This document shows, one piece after another, positions 50,106-58,113 of a stretch of DNA of 64,000 nucleotides (position 1 is the first letter of the stretch; every line of letters starts with the position of its first letter). The notes below the pieces were generated by a model, which worked only from the letters and a program-made list of their open reading frames with translations, was not told the origin of the DNA and searched no databases. The translations under genes and the position numbers were made by a program. The stretch is from Diadema setosum (Eukaryota; Echinodermata; Echinoidea; Diadematoida; Diadematidae), in assembly GCA_033980235.1 (NCBI GenBank), contig CM067064.1:27343781-27407780 (forward strand), given 5' to 3'.

Positions 50106-51789
50106 GATACCAGTGATGATGCTGTTGATAATAATAATAACAGTAATAAGAAGAAATATGATAATAATAATAATAATAGTTACAAGTGATGATGCTGTTG
50201 ATAATGATAATAACAGTAATAAGAAAAATGATAATGATAATAACAGCAGTAATACTAATAATGGCACTTAATACTGGTGTTTCTAAGCACATTAATACAG
50301 AAAAAAATAATACAGCATATAACCACCAATAACGTGTACAGTGTTATGAAACAATAACAAAAATACACTTTAGTAAATAGTTAACTTTTAACCAAGTATT
50401 TAAACTGATCTACACTTCCAGCATTTCTATTGTAAAGAGGGAATTTGTTCCAAAGAGATGGAGCAATGAGAGAAATGCTCTACTACCATATCAGGTACAA
50501 GTGTGAGGACCATACAATTACAGAGTAGAGGAAGAACAGAGATTGGGTTGAAGTGGAGGAGCAGAGAGAAATCAAGTCTTTGAGATAAAATAGGGCAACA
50601 GTGTTACATATCTTATGAACAGTGAGAAGGATTTTACAGGTGATACTTTGATGTATAGGGAGCCAGTGGAGGAATGGGAGAACTGGAGTAATGTGATGAG
50701 ATCTTTTTGTAAGGTTCACAAGCCTAGCAGCTGTATTTTGAATTCTTTGTAGTGATGCAATATTAGAAGTAGGGAGGCCAACAAGAAGGGAAGTACAGTA
50801 ATCAAGATGAGAAGATACAAAATGCATGAATGATTCGTTCAATAGACAGTGACGGGCAGTGCACACAGATACAATCATACACAGAAGTAAGTCAAGAGAA
50901 TTTGAGAGAACTTTTAGTATGTTAGCTGATATCCACCAATGGGCTTCGTTTCAATGAGACACAGGTTTTCAGGTTCTGCCCCTTGAAGACCAACCTTGTA
51001 CAGTTGAACCTCTCGTATCCGGACAAGTCGGGACCGGGGCTCATCCGGATAAGGGATTTGGCCGGATACGGGAGACTCAATGCTTTATACATGTACATAT
51101 ACATACACATGTACTGATGTAGCCCATTGTAGTACCACATGTAGTAATGTGTATACTGCAACCTTTTCATTGTTACACTCAGTAACAGACCCCAAAATAT
51201 AGGTCCGTGTTTGCAAGAATGAAATCATTTTCTTTTATAAGTTCTTGGGATGATTTACCTAAATAATTATTAAGAAATGTATCAAGTATATGTAATTCAT
51301 GTGTGTTTGTTCTCAAGGAGTTGGGAATCCCCCTTTCCCCCCGTAATTATTAAAAAAAAGATAAAAAAATCACGGCGAGATTGCGTCCGGATAATAGAGA
51401 GATCCGGATAAAGGGAGGCCGGATAATAGAGGTTCAACTGTACTAAGCTTGTGAGATGAAGAATGGCTGCATGCACTGTGGTGATATTGCTGAAATAATA
51501 AAGTGAATTGATGCTAGCACTGGGCTGTCGGTGAAACCAGAGAATTAGTGGTAAAATGTGCCCTTGGATGCTTTGTTACTCGATGGCATCGCTTTATTTT
51601 AAGTTGCTCTTATTAAAGAAGGGAATAAATATATAAACAGTTCTTCCTGCTTTAACACCCCAAGATCTTTCCCTCAACCAAGCCAAAGTGGATACCATGT
51701 GTCATTTAGGGTATTGCTCGTCATAATCTGGAATTATTTGTATGTTGGTTTTCTTCTGGAAACAAAAACAGGTAAATTTCAAGCTAATA

Positions 51790-51827
<38 letters not shown>

Positions 51828-52684
51828 GGAATGATAAAAATATTAATTTTCTGGTGGATCAAACTTGATATTTTTGTCATTCAGTATGTCTGATATTTAC
51901 AATGAAGACTCCACATTGTGTTGTGCGTGCCTCTTTCTTTTGTGCAACCCTTTCACTTTGGGAGCAAATTGCCAGATGTAGCAATGGGGGCATTGCGTGC
52001 ACACAATGTAGGTGTATGTAGAGGTATAACACACACCGTTCTTTTTCACATTCACAGATTTTGAAGATGTCCTCTTCACCTTCAGGTACTTCATCGATAA
52101 GAATCAAAACACCAAATGCTGGGTCTCCTATCAGGAAAGAAGGTAAGCGGCATAAATGGAATTAAATTTTGTGACTTTTTTTTCTCACCATAAGATTGTT
52201 AAATGCAATATGCCAGTTTGTGATGCGTAGTAGTGTATGTATAACAGATGGGTCAATGTTGTCATCAGATTGTCATGACCATGAATTAAATGTTTGATCC
52301 ATGTGAGTCTGGTGAGTGGTCACTTTAATATTGCATTTATGCCTTTCTTTGTTGACCATATGTCATGACAGCTTTACAATGAAAGTTTTCCATATAATAC
52401 CTGTAATGCTGTTTTGATTTAGTAACTGCGATGCCATTTTTTTTTTTTATGAATCCTGAGTAAATCTTGCCTGGATTTGTTCTCCTTTTTTCTATGTTTA
52501 ATCATTCAGTTCAGATAGAAGCATTGAGCCACTGCTGAAAAAATGGCATCTGAGCTGTAGCCACATCCCACTGTGTTTGTTCAGTGCTGACTCCCCAACT
52601 CTTGGCAACTCCAGCCTCCCAGGCAATCACACCATTAGGATGATGGAAATCACTGCGGAGGCATCTGCAACCAACTCCACGTAG
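23299..52684 (+). CDS. METTL23: METTL23 methyltransferase gene, six exons
   Basis: Exons 23299-23340, 45096-45200, 45805-45909, 46831-47068, 52058-52142 and 52510-52684 join in frame to 750 nt, giving 249 residues plus TAG. All introns are GT-AG (about 21.8 kb, 604, 921, 4989 and 367 bp). The protein has the METTL23 hallmarks: GMYVWPCAPVLAQYIW (about residues 56-71), SAM-binding motif I LEIGAGTSLPG (about 83-93), GLTWG, and the ASDCFY loop (about 155-160). The C-terminal part (W.SYQ.R, LLKKW, HIPL, LPG.HT) also aligns with what I know of vertebrate METTL23. Members are class I methyltransferases of the lysine/arginine METTL21-like group; mammalian METTL23 is reported to act on histone H3 arginine. 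The human form starts near the MYVWP methionine, so this protein carries about 56 extra N-terminal residues. The core is very secure. Exon 1 is the least certain part, because it is far away and short. Confidence 0.88.
23341..26205 (+). other. METTL23 intron 1, proximal part
   Basis: Contains poly-G tracts near 24219 and 24345, and another near 25005. The 34-nt segment 24581-24614 has good splice sites but would shift the frame. Nothing else is recognisable. Confidence 0.5.
26206..26550. mobile_element. Fold-back MITE, family B copy 2
   Basis: Same family as 3612-3976, with TTAA at both outer ends. The central spacer is in the opposite orientation relative to copy 1. The left arm lacks about 30 bp that are present in the right arm and in copy 1. 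Confidence 0.9.
26551..29180. other. METTL23 intron 1, no feature seen
   Basis: AT-rich DNA with a GT/GA-rich microsatellite zone near 28660-28730. No coding or structured repeat is recognised. Confidence 0.5.
29561..30850 (+). repeat. Satellite array, right (7 units)
   Basis: Units start with ATAGGCGCAAAAAG at about 29561, 29753, 29948, 30146, 30327, 30500 and 30691, a period of 173-198 bp. The units are diverged but keep the same order of blocks. Inverted GTGCCGGTTCGTGAAAA motifs precede the array at 29252, 29298 and 29530. The flank after the array (30891-30950) resembles the flank before the left array (22574-22652). Confidence 0.9.
31267..31332 (+). other. Candidate cassette exon in METTL23 intron 1
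   Basis: This 66-nt open segment lies between a good acceptor (CTACTTTTGCAG) and a donor (AAG|GTACTT). It is phase 0/0, so it could be inserted between METTL23 exons 1 and 2 without breaking frame. It would encode 22 residues beginning HPLPGVMAPKLF and ending SHWK. There is no family support for it in METTL23, and it sits just beyond a repeat end. Confidence 0.25.
31590..32873 (-). pseudogene. Penelope-like element, RT plus GIY-YIG remnant
   Basis: Reading leftwards, the reverse transcriptase shows MDVQSLY (catalytic Asp), the KKGTAMGTEMAPAYANIYM block and FRYIDD, then NPTDSFSYLRFDSFHP-like thumb sequence (seen as KPTDSFSYLRFDSFHP). A linker follows with RNEIRGVKGKSR, then CKHLVTEP and a VYIGETSTKFR segment typical of the GIY-YIG endonuclease. 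Several frameshifts (after MDVQSLY and after YIDD) and two stops just before VYIGETSTK break the frame. The 3' end stops within the endonuclease. It is antisense inside METTL23 intron 1 and is a dead retroelement copy. Confidence 0.85.
32874..33389. other. Intronic DNA, no gene recognised
   Basis: AT-rich with a poly-A tract at 33009-33025. AACGTATCTGA occurs here at 32932 and 33310 and again at 33942. Confidence 0.5.
33390..33545. mobile_element. Fold-back MITE, family A partial copy
   Basis: The run TTTGATGAAAAATGGTTTTG then AAATGGCTAAGATGTC matches the inner half of the elements at 1971 and 9455. Both termini are missing. Confidence 0.55.
33546..35685. other. Intronic DNA, no gene recognised
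   Basis: Contains AT-rich simple repeats near 34010-34080 and (GTTT)n near 35465-35488. The frames there are translations of the repeat. Confidence 0.5.
36272..36910 (-). pseudogene. P-element/THAP9-like transposase C-terminus, copy 1
   Basis: The frame encodes KVAGSKNVLFVKGRKAFSC, then SRLNQDTVENMFSTFQRKD and FRDKPSSNEFRYAF. This matches the LNQD..EN.F...R..G....P....F..AF signature of P-transposase C-terminal domains (insertion and RNase H regions). In a shifted frame it continues as NPALAYVAGYI, then CQRCRDLL, the ALAYVAGY..R...C..C end of the family. The shift comes from a 4-nt difference at TCTCC-AATG-CATGCC relative to copy 2, so copy 1 is broken. The N-terminal THAP and early catalytic parts are absent. 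Antisense in METTL23 intron 1. Confidence 0.78.
37890..38520 (-). pseudogene. P-element/THAP9-like transposase C-terminus, copy 2
   Basis: This is a diverged tandem copy of 36272-36910. It encodes FLLASRLNQETLENNMF followed by a TAA stop (38285-38287 on the + strand reads TTA) and then TIRRKDGFRDNQSAKEF. It keeps frame through the VPFSHAKKS site where copy 1 has its 4-nt insertion. It is decayed further downstream. Confidence 0.72.
38951..43131. other. METTL23 intron 1, no gene recognised
   Basis: Holds (ATTC)n at about 40588-40640 followed by TTTTAATTTCCAACAG (possible reversed LINE tail), poly-C blocks at 41491-41515 and 42385-42415, and an A/T-rich block at 42730-42830. Matching AACTCGACC/GAGCTGTC words at about 40960-41025 and 42845-42890 suggest another decayed repeat. 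Confidence 0.5.
43132..43320. mobile_element. MITE with GGCGGATCC ends and poly-G/poly-C
   Basis: GCATGGGCGGATCCAGG and the complement of CCCCGGATCCGCCACTGC face each other. A long G run lies inside the left end and a long C run inside the right end. This is a common non-autonomous element layout. The proline- and glycine-rich frames here are artefacts. Confidence 0.65.
43321..45095. other. METTL23 intron 1, distal part
   Basis: Includes a CpG-rich patch near 43790-43830 (GTCGCGTGCCGGGG), which could be an internal promoter. No other feature is recognised. Confidence 0.45.
45096..45200 (+). CDS. METTL23: METTL23 exon 2
   Basis: The exon has 35 codons between acceptor TCCTTGCAG and donor GAG|GTAAGG, phase 0 at both ends. 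It encodes the N-terminal arm running through LFSWQDEEASISISIPE, which corresponds to the F...-V.VPEV stretch that precedes the methyltransferase core in longer METTL23 and METTL21-type proteins. It contains a methionine (HFSTHLM) that could serve as an alternative start. Confidence 0.85.
45805..45909 (+). CDS. METTL23: METTL23 exon 3
   Basis: The exon has 35 codons, phase 0 at both ends, from acceptor TCATCAG to donor GAG|GTCTGA (a weak donor). It encodes the most conserved N-terminal segment, VIDPAYGMYVWPCAPVLAQY, and then IWHKREW and the KVLE that begins SAM motif I. Confidence 0.93.
46399..46609. mobile_element. TA-flanked MITE with CTGTAAA ends
   Basis: TA then CTGTAAA begins the element, and TTTACAG then TA ends it. 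The interior is full of TTTTCGCG / CGCGAAAT words in both orientations. It lies in METTL23 intron 3. TA target duplication suggests a mariner-like mover. Confidence 0.7.
46831..47068 (+). CDS. METTL23: METTL23 exon 4 (SAM-binding core)
   Basis: This 238-nt exon starts in phase 0 after TTCTTGATAG and ends in phase 1 before GTAAGT. It encodes IGAGTSLPGVMAAKCGA (glycine-rich SAM motif I), the following acidic strand LSDDCQ, the C...CRAND helix, GLTWG, and DVILASDCFYDTK, which carries the family's D-C/V-FY active-site loop. Confidence 0.95.
47695..48480 (-). pseudogene. Merlin/ISXO2-like DDE transposase relic
   Basis: Read leftwards: IDESLFG (first catalytic Asp), MVERGSNRITLYPVDNRDE, TLYTDGWRAYISLND (second Asp), HHFTKEHKNAF, HKNTIEGT followed by a TGA where the family has Trp (third catalytic Glu in NTIEG), KISMDHF, and FEGHLYEIIWRNS. 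These blocks in this order are diagnostic of the ISXO2-like transposases of Merlin elements, which move by cut and paste. Frameshifts and stops separate the blocks, and a long C/G run interrupts the 3' part near 47696-47717. Antisense in METTL23 intron 4. Sequence to about 48700 may be its N-terminal part. Confidence 0.8.
48730..49985. other. METTL23 intron 4, no gene recognised
   Basis: AT-rich DNA with short frames only. Confidence 0.5.
49990..50265. repeat. (TAA)n / (GAT)n microsatellite with 3 larger units
   Basis: Long TAA runs at about 50060-50104 alternate with three copies of AGTGATGATGCTGTTGATAA (near 49998, 50113 and 50187). It forms the variable 3' tail of the antisense LINE that begins to the right. 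Ile/Tyr-rich frames here are microsatellite translations. Confidence 0.9.
50266..50890 (-). pseudogene. CR1-like LINE reverse transcriptase 3' fragment
   Basis: The frame encodes HLDYCTSLLVGLPTSNIASL, then QRIQNTAARLVNLT and LHWLPIHQSITCKILL, the standard C-terminal RT block of CR1/L2/Jockey-type LINEs (LDYCN.LL.G.P....LQ..QN.AAR...). After a frameshift it resumes as LIAPSLWNKFPL and SVDQFKYLVK, the usual end of these proteins. The 3' UTR runs into the TAA microsatellite. The element is 5'-truncated and antisense to METTL23. Confidence 0.88.
50999..51442. mobile_element. Tigger/pogo-like MITE with TA target sites
   Basis: CAGTTGAACCTCT (51001) and its exact complement AGAGGTTCAACTG (ending 51440) are flanked by TA on both sides. 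The terminal zones carry TATCCGGA/TCCGGATAA words typical of Tigger-type mariner relatives. It is 440 bp with no coding content, in METTL23 intron 4. Confidence 0.88.
51788..51828. repeat. (TA)n plus poly-T
   Basis: A run of about 12 TA units is followed by a T run. Confidence 0.9.
52058..52142 (+). CDS. METTL23: METTL23 exon 5
   Basis: This 85-nt exon begins after CATTCACAG. The split codon G|AT restores aspartate. It encodes DFEDVLFTFRYFIDKN and then CWVSYQER, the helix and strand after the ASDCFY loop, and ends in phase 2 at AG|GTAAGC. It lies almost 5 kb from exon 4, across an intron containing a Merlin-like relic, a LINE and a Tigger-like MITE. Confidence 0.92.
52510..52684 (+). CDS. 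METTL23: METTL23 exon 6 (terminal)
   Basis: The exon starts after ATCATTCAG, completes a split serine codon, and runs 57 further codons to TAG at 52682-52684. It encodes SIEPLLKKWHLSCSHIPL and the family's C-terminal LPGNHTIRMMEIT strand. A short Ser/Thr/Ala tail follows. No clear AATAAA was seen in the next few hundred bases. Confidence 0.93.
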
Positions 52685-53430
52685 CAGCCAGTCACCGTGG
52701 AAACCACATCTTGTAGATCGTGGAGTTACATTCAACTGAACACCCAGTTACCAACTGTAGCCTTGTCACGTCTCCATGGGAACCGCATCATTTGGATAAC
52801 TGAGGTAGAGAGAAAGAGCAGTGCTTTGCTTCCCATCCATTGGCTGGAGCCCATGGGTGAATAAGATCCAGCAATCACTGTCAGCTGCTGGCGCTGTAAG
52901 AGGTTATATATTAGAGTACAGAGTTATACTGTCATAATGATAAACGAGTCCTACATCAACATCTAATGATGGTGAGGAAGGCTGAAATGCTCGGTGGTGG
53001 CCACCCAGAGCTCACGATACACTTATTGCAAGGGCGGTCAGTAAAGTTTGTTCCACCAGCATGCTGAAATTATTGCATTTTATCCGCAGACGTGTAACAT
53101 TCTGAGCGCCATGCTCAGAGGAATTAACGACAAGCTGAAAGAAAAAAAAACCAAAACCAAGTCAAATAAGTTAGCAGGGAGAATGTTACGTACTTAACAT
53201 ATGAACGCAGACATCATACTTTAGGAGAAGAATGCTGCTTGCACAATGTGTGTCCAGAGACGTGGTTCGTGTACACTGCTTCTTTTTCCTCTACTTTCCA
53301 GTTGTGGCCCATTATGAGTATCAAGTGCACTCCATTTGACCTGTGAACAGTGTCAATATTGTAGTTTTCTGGCGAGGCATGTCTTTCCAAGTGATTATGT
53401 AAGAAAGCTTTCGTTATACAGTGTACTCAT
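52685..53430. other. METTL23 3' flank, no gene recognised
   Basis: The expected 3' UTR of METTL23 lies here, but no canonical AATAAA is evident in the first few hundred bases. Confidence 0.4.
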
Positions 53431-53439
53431 TTTCATGGT

Positions 53440-54150
53440 ACAATGTACTTGTAAATGCAGGAATTATGTGGTATTTAACCTTGCAACTGCACCTGTGGTG
53501 GAGTAAGGTCAGCAAACTTTGAATATGATACAGAAATATCCTGGACGTGGCTGTAGAACCCAGCCATGTCCAGGAAGCTGAACAGCTCTTATATGGTTTG
53601 TGGTATTGGGAAGCCTGATATGACTTCAGCCTTGACCTCTCTTGGTAGTACTTGCTCTTGACCAACCCAACCACAAGACAGAGATACACCACACTGGCCC
53701 TTTTTTTTTTTTTCTTTTTTTCCCCCAAAAAATTAATCACCCAATGTAATTGGCCTGATGGTGACGATCAGAAAGTGTGTGATGTGATCATCCCAAGTGT
53801 CCTATGCACCAAAATGTAATTCATTTACACCACTCAATGGTCAAGCCTAGCAATCACTTAATGATCTGTCAGCCTTTGGAATGTTGGTGGTGCATTTTTC
53901 ATACCAAAAGGCATGACTTTGCACTGAAATAGGCCATCTTTGGTGGCAAAGACAGAAATCTCTTTGGCTTTGTCAGAGGCACCTGCCAATAGCCTTTGAG
54001 CAACTCTGTCTTCTGACTAGGCAGAGTTACCAACCCTATCTCCTCCAATCTAAATTGTAGGTTTTAGGAAGGGATCTGTCTTTGTCTCTCAATTTAGCTT
54101 GCGGTAATCAATGCAAAATCTCTTTGTCCCATCTGGTTTGGGTACCATAC
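53440..54150 (-). pseudogene. Ty3/Gypsy reverse transcriptase fragment
   Basis: From right to left the minus strand gives VPKPDGTKRFCIDYRKLN, then LLKGYWQVPLT, then in a shifted frame AKEISVFATKDGLFQCK and VMPFGMKNAPPTFQRL. Further on it gives FLDMAGFYSHVQDISVSYSK, the start of the RT/RNase H connection. This is the canonical Ty3/Gypsy order. The YVDD catalytic segment is missing or scrambled, and frameshifts and stops show a dead copy. Its right end abuts the 435-bp tandem duplication. Confidence 0.85.
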
Positions 54151-55050
54151 GCTAACTCATCTCAGTGCACCACAAGCCAAAATCATATAAGTGTGCGTAA
54201 GGGCTTTTTTTCAAGCGTTACATCATGGCACTTTAAGGCAAACGATATTGATAACGAAAGAATGGTTGTATGAAATACCTCCATGTTTTTGTGCACACTA
54301 AGTCAACAAAATATTACAGAAAGTATTCAACAGGTACATACACACATATATCTATGACCACACATGTGTCTACGTGTGTATGCTTTTTGGTATGATTAAT
54401 CAGTTTGGTTTGATTGACTTACAGACATCAACAGCTTTAGACAAATTATCAGTCATCTTTATTCAATAGACCGTACTCACTGATAGCAATGTTATGACAA
54501 GTGCAGCCGTTGTAATGTATGACGGTGCTCTTCGGAACGATAATATTGATTACGATGAAGAAAGGCCCTAATTTACCATGTAGCGCTAACTCATCTCAGT
54601 GCACCACAAGCCAAAATCATATAAGTGTGCGTAAGGGCTTTTTTTCAAGCGTTACATCATGTCACTTTAAGGCAAACGATATTGATAACGAAAGAATGGT
54701 TGTATGAAATACCTCCATGTTTTTGTGCACACTAAGTCAACAAAATATTACAGAAAGTATTCAACAGGTACATACAAACATATATCTATGACCACACGTG
54801 TGTCTACATGTGTATGCTTTTTGGTATGATTAATCAGTTTGGTTTGATTGACTTACAGACATCAACTGCTTTAGACAAATTATCAGTCATCTTTATTCAA
54901 TAGACCGTACTCACTGATAACAATGTTATGACAAGTGCAGCCGTTGTAATGTACGACGGTGCTCTTCGGAACGATAATATTGATTACGATGAAGAAAGGC
55001 CCTAATTTACCATGTAGCGCTAACTCATCTCAGTGCACCACAAGCCAAAA
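54149..55050. repeat. 435-bp tandem duplication
   Basis: GCTAACTCATCTCAGTGCAC begins at 54149, 54585 and 55019 (spacing 436 and 434). The two full units are nearly identical, and the third stops after about 32 bp at CAAAA, exactly where a Helitron-like end (CTAG) begins. The high identity suggests a recent duplication. Confidence 0.95.
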
Positions 55051-55898
55051 CTAGAAATGTCGCTACAGCGACTGGTTATACCCCCGCCAAACAACATTTC
55101 ATAAGCTTTGGTCAAAACAACATTTCATAAGCTTTGGTCAAAAAACTGAGGAAGTAGTTAAATCCGCAAGATCTTTCCTTGATCTTCTGCCATTAATATG
55201 CCGTTACCATGGCAACGTACTTTCGGGTACTGTCGAAAAATGCGTCTTGCACATCTACAACCAAAGGCACACATCTCTACCAAGTTTCATGGACATTGGG
55301 CAAAAACTGAGGAAGTAGTTTGCAACACAAAATTTTCCATCATTTTGGCTCATAATATGTGAGCTGTTACCATGGCAACATACTTTTTGTCACTGTCAAG
55401 AAATGTGTCATGCTGACCTATATCCTAAGACAAACATTCAATATGAATTCCATGAGAATTGGAAGAACACTGATGAAGCAGTTTTGCCATGAAGCATTTT
55501 GCCCTATATTTTACCAATAACATGCCGTTACCATGGCAACGCACTTTTTGCCACTGCGGAAATATGTGTCTTGCACATTAACATATTCAGATGAACATCT
55601 GTACCTAATTTCATAAAAATTGATCAAAAACTGTGGGAGGAGTTCGCGACGCAAGATTTGTACCCATTTTTGCCCATAATATGCTGTTACCATGGCAACG
55701 TACTTTTGGGTACTGTCAAAAAATACGTCTTGCACATCTACAACCCAAGGCACACATCTGTGCCAAGTTTTATGGGAATCGGTTGAAAACTGAGGAAGTA
55801 GTTCGCGACGCGAGATTTGCAACGGACCGACCGACCGCCCGACCGTCCGCTGATTCCTATATACCCCCTTCAAACTTCGTTTGGCGGGGGTATAATGA
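55051..55898 (-). mobile_element. Non-autonomous Helitron-like element
   Basis: On the minus strand the element starts TCATTATACCCCCGCC (preceded by A) and ends with a GTCGCT-GT-AGCGAC hairpin, ATTT and CTAG (followed by T). The 5'-TC, the 3' hairpin near CTRR and insertion between A and T are the Helitron hallmarks. The interior has about four tandem units of 160 bp, each with TTACCATGGCAACGTACTTT-type sequence. No Rep/helicase is encoded. Confidence 0.65.
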
Positions 55899-56941
55899 TA
55901 TAAGTGTTACAATGAGCACAGCAGTGCGTAGATTCCCCCCCCCCCCCCAATACAACGTGCGTGACTGTTTTAAATTGTTGCGACGTGATCCTGTTCAATG
56001 TTCATCCAGTGGTCACACTTAACATAACAATTATCCAGGGCAGACACACTGTGTTTTCACGTTCTCCAGTTTGAGTCATAATATTACGGTGTATCCAATT
56101 AGATGGAAACTTCAAGGAAAGTGCTGATTTTTTTACATTTACATGTACCCGAGACCATGGAGTGTAATTTAGTAAATTTCACTGTCTTCTGGTGTAAATC
56201 CGGGGTGTAAACAGTAAAAAAATGGTGTAATTTTCAGTGGACGGCCATGCTTACATTGTGGTGACATCATGTTTCCTTAAAAGGGAATGATAATCATCTT
56301 TGTCAAAGTCATGTCAAAGTGGAAAACTAGAAAATTTAATACCGTGACGAAATGATGCATAGAATCCGTTTACATATTTCGCATTCAGGGCAGGAATCGA
56401 AGAAATGTCACTCAACTACACCACGTTCCTTATTCCCATGACATTGTCATCCATTTTGTTGTTGTTTTTAAAGAGCAAACTGGAAACACAATAAATCAGA
56501 ACTTCTATGCTTTCAGATCATATATATTTTCTTTGCAAATATTTCATGTCACATATACAATACGATGATTGCATGACATGTCATTTTCAGAAGGTGGAAA
56601 TATCCCTAGAAGAACTGAAGTTATCTGCTGAATAACTGCAATATGTCATGCCATGACTTAAACATGCAAGAAGAAAAGACATCTTTTATGAGTAGAAGCA
56701 CTGCTATTCTATCATTAGACACGATCATAATGGGAATAGTAAAATGAAACAAAATGATTTGTCCATGTAAGCTCGAATTACCCAAAAGTTGATAGCAACA
56801 ACTTCACTTCGTGGCGGAGGCATAACAAAAAGAGAAAGAGAAACCCAACATTCACGTGTTTGTAGATTTAATGCATACTGCTTGATGACATACTAATGTT
56901 GTGTGCATTGTAGACGTTTAAGAGAAGTCTACTTAGTCTTT
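55899..56941. other. No gene recognised
   Basis: Contains a poly-C tract near 55936-55948; otherwise AT-rich with short frames. Confidence 0.5.
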
Positions 56942-57277
56942 TTACCTGCAGACTTTGTTTTCCTTGGAACTGTTGCGAATATGATCTTTGATATTACGCC
57001 AGGTTCTTCCATGCAAGATGGGTTCCTCTTTTAAGCAGTGGTCAATTTGTGATTTACCAGGTGTAAGTTGGTTAAGATAAATTGATGGAAGTGACGTTGC
57101 ACTGCTGCTTTTTCACCTGGACTCCATTGCTTCCATTTCCTTGTCTTAGGTGGGTGTTTTCTCTTTGTGCCTCTCACTGGAGCCACCAAAGACTCTGCAT
57201 CCAGACAAGGAGAATGTGACTCACTCATGGTTTCCTCGGCATCTGACAGCACATGTGCCTCGTTGTCATCGCCAAGT
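56942..57277 (-). pseudogene. Broken exon with DNA-binding-like repeat-family domain
   Basis: After an acceptor-like TTTTTTGGTAG, the minus strand encodes an acidic Ser-rich stretch, then KRKHPPKTRKWKQWSPGEKA and AVQRHFHQFI. Continuing one frame over it gives QLTPGKSQIDHCLKEEPILH, then GRTWRNIKDHIRN and a stop at 56942. W.-EEK.AV.RHF..FI...PGK..C......L..RTW.NIK..V.N is a C-terminal module I recognise from multi-copy, transposon-linked echinoderm and fish proteins, probably nucleic-acid binding. The single-base frame break means either a pseudogene or a sequencing error. Function is unproven. Confidence 0.5.
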
Positions 57278-58030
57278 TCTACCAAAAAAACACCAAATTA
57301 ACAATTGCATCAAAAAGACTATTATAGTTTCATATCTAGAGGAATATGTAGGCCCTACAGAAGAAACTAGAAAATGTATACGCAAACTCTTAAGTGCTCT
57401 GACTTGGTTGGTTGATATCATGGTCTAAAATGTAATGGAACTCTTTCTTCACTTATTCCACTTTGCTTGGATTGAGTCTGTAGAGATTTTACTTGTTGGG
57501 ATCAGCGTCTCTTATGTCACATAATGGTATGTATGAAGGTTGTGAATCCAGAACAGGACAACCTAGAAGTTAGTCTTATCGAGTGTACCTGAAGGTGAGA
57601 TACTTAGTTCTGTAATATAGTTACACACAAATCTATTTCATCCACAATGTTTGCAAGTCTTAGTGTAGATTCTGCCTCTAGAATTTGTGCTATAATCTTG
57701 TGTGAATACTTACCGGACATCGCCATTGCACTCATCAGGTACATCCAGATTCTTCTCCTGCCTGTTCCCGACAAGTTGCTTCATGTTCAGAGGAGACATA
57801 TGTTAGACACCAGTTTTCAAGTTGCCTCGGTCTCTTTGTATGGGCCGCCAAAAGGGCCAATATTAATAGTAGAAGATAATAAGATAATAAATGGAAAGAT
57901 GTTAACTCCGCAAATGCCATGGGTCGTCAGCAGCACACCAGGGATCACCAGTGTTTCGGCCATTTAAGTGCTGTACACCTCCCCCTGGCTGGCCGATGCT
58001 GCGTTGGGATCCCCTTGACAGCACCCCCAT
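57278..58030. other. No intact gene; possible retroelement 3' region
   Basis: The stretch 57910-58030 is GC-rich and on the minus strand can be read as a continuation downstream of the 58114-59160 frame, perhaps its 3' UTR. The rest shows nothing recognisable. Confidence 0.35.
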
Positions 58031-58092
58031 GGCATTTCAAAGAAAAGAAAAGAAAAAAAAAAAAGAAAAAAAGAAAGAAAGAAAAAAAAAAG
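58030..58092. repeat. Purine-rich A/G tract
   Basis: A poly-A run interrupted by G (AAAGAAAAG type) lies immediately 3' of the stop codon of the minus-strand frame at 58114-59160. Confidence 0.9.
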
Positions 58093-58113
58093 CTTGGCAT
58101 CAATCACCTCTCC

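Noticed and set aside
49858..50292. Long Tyr/Ile/Leu-rich frames
   Set aside because: Translations of a TAA/GAT microsatellite tail of a LINE.
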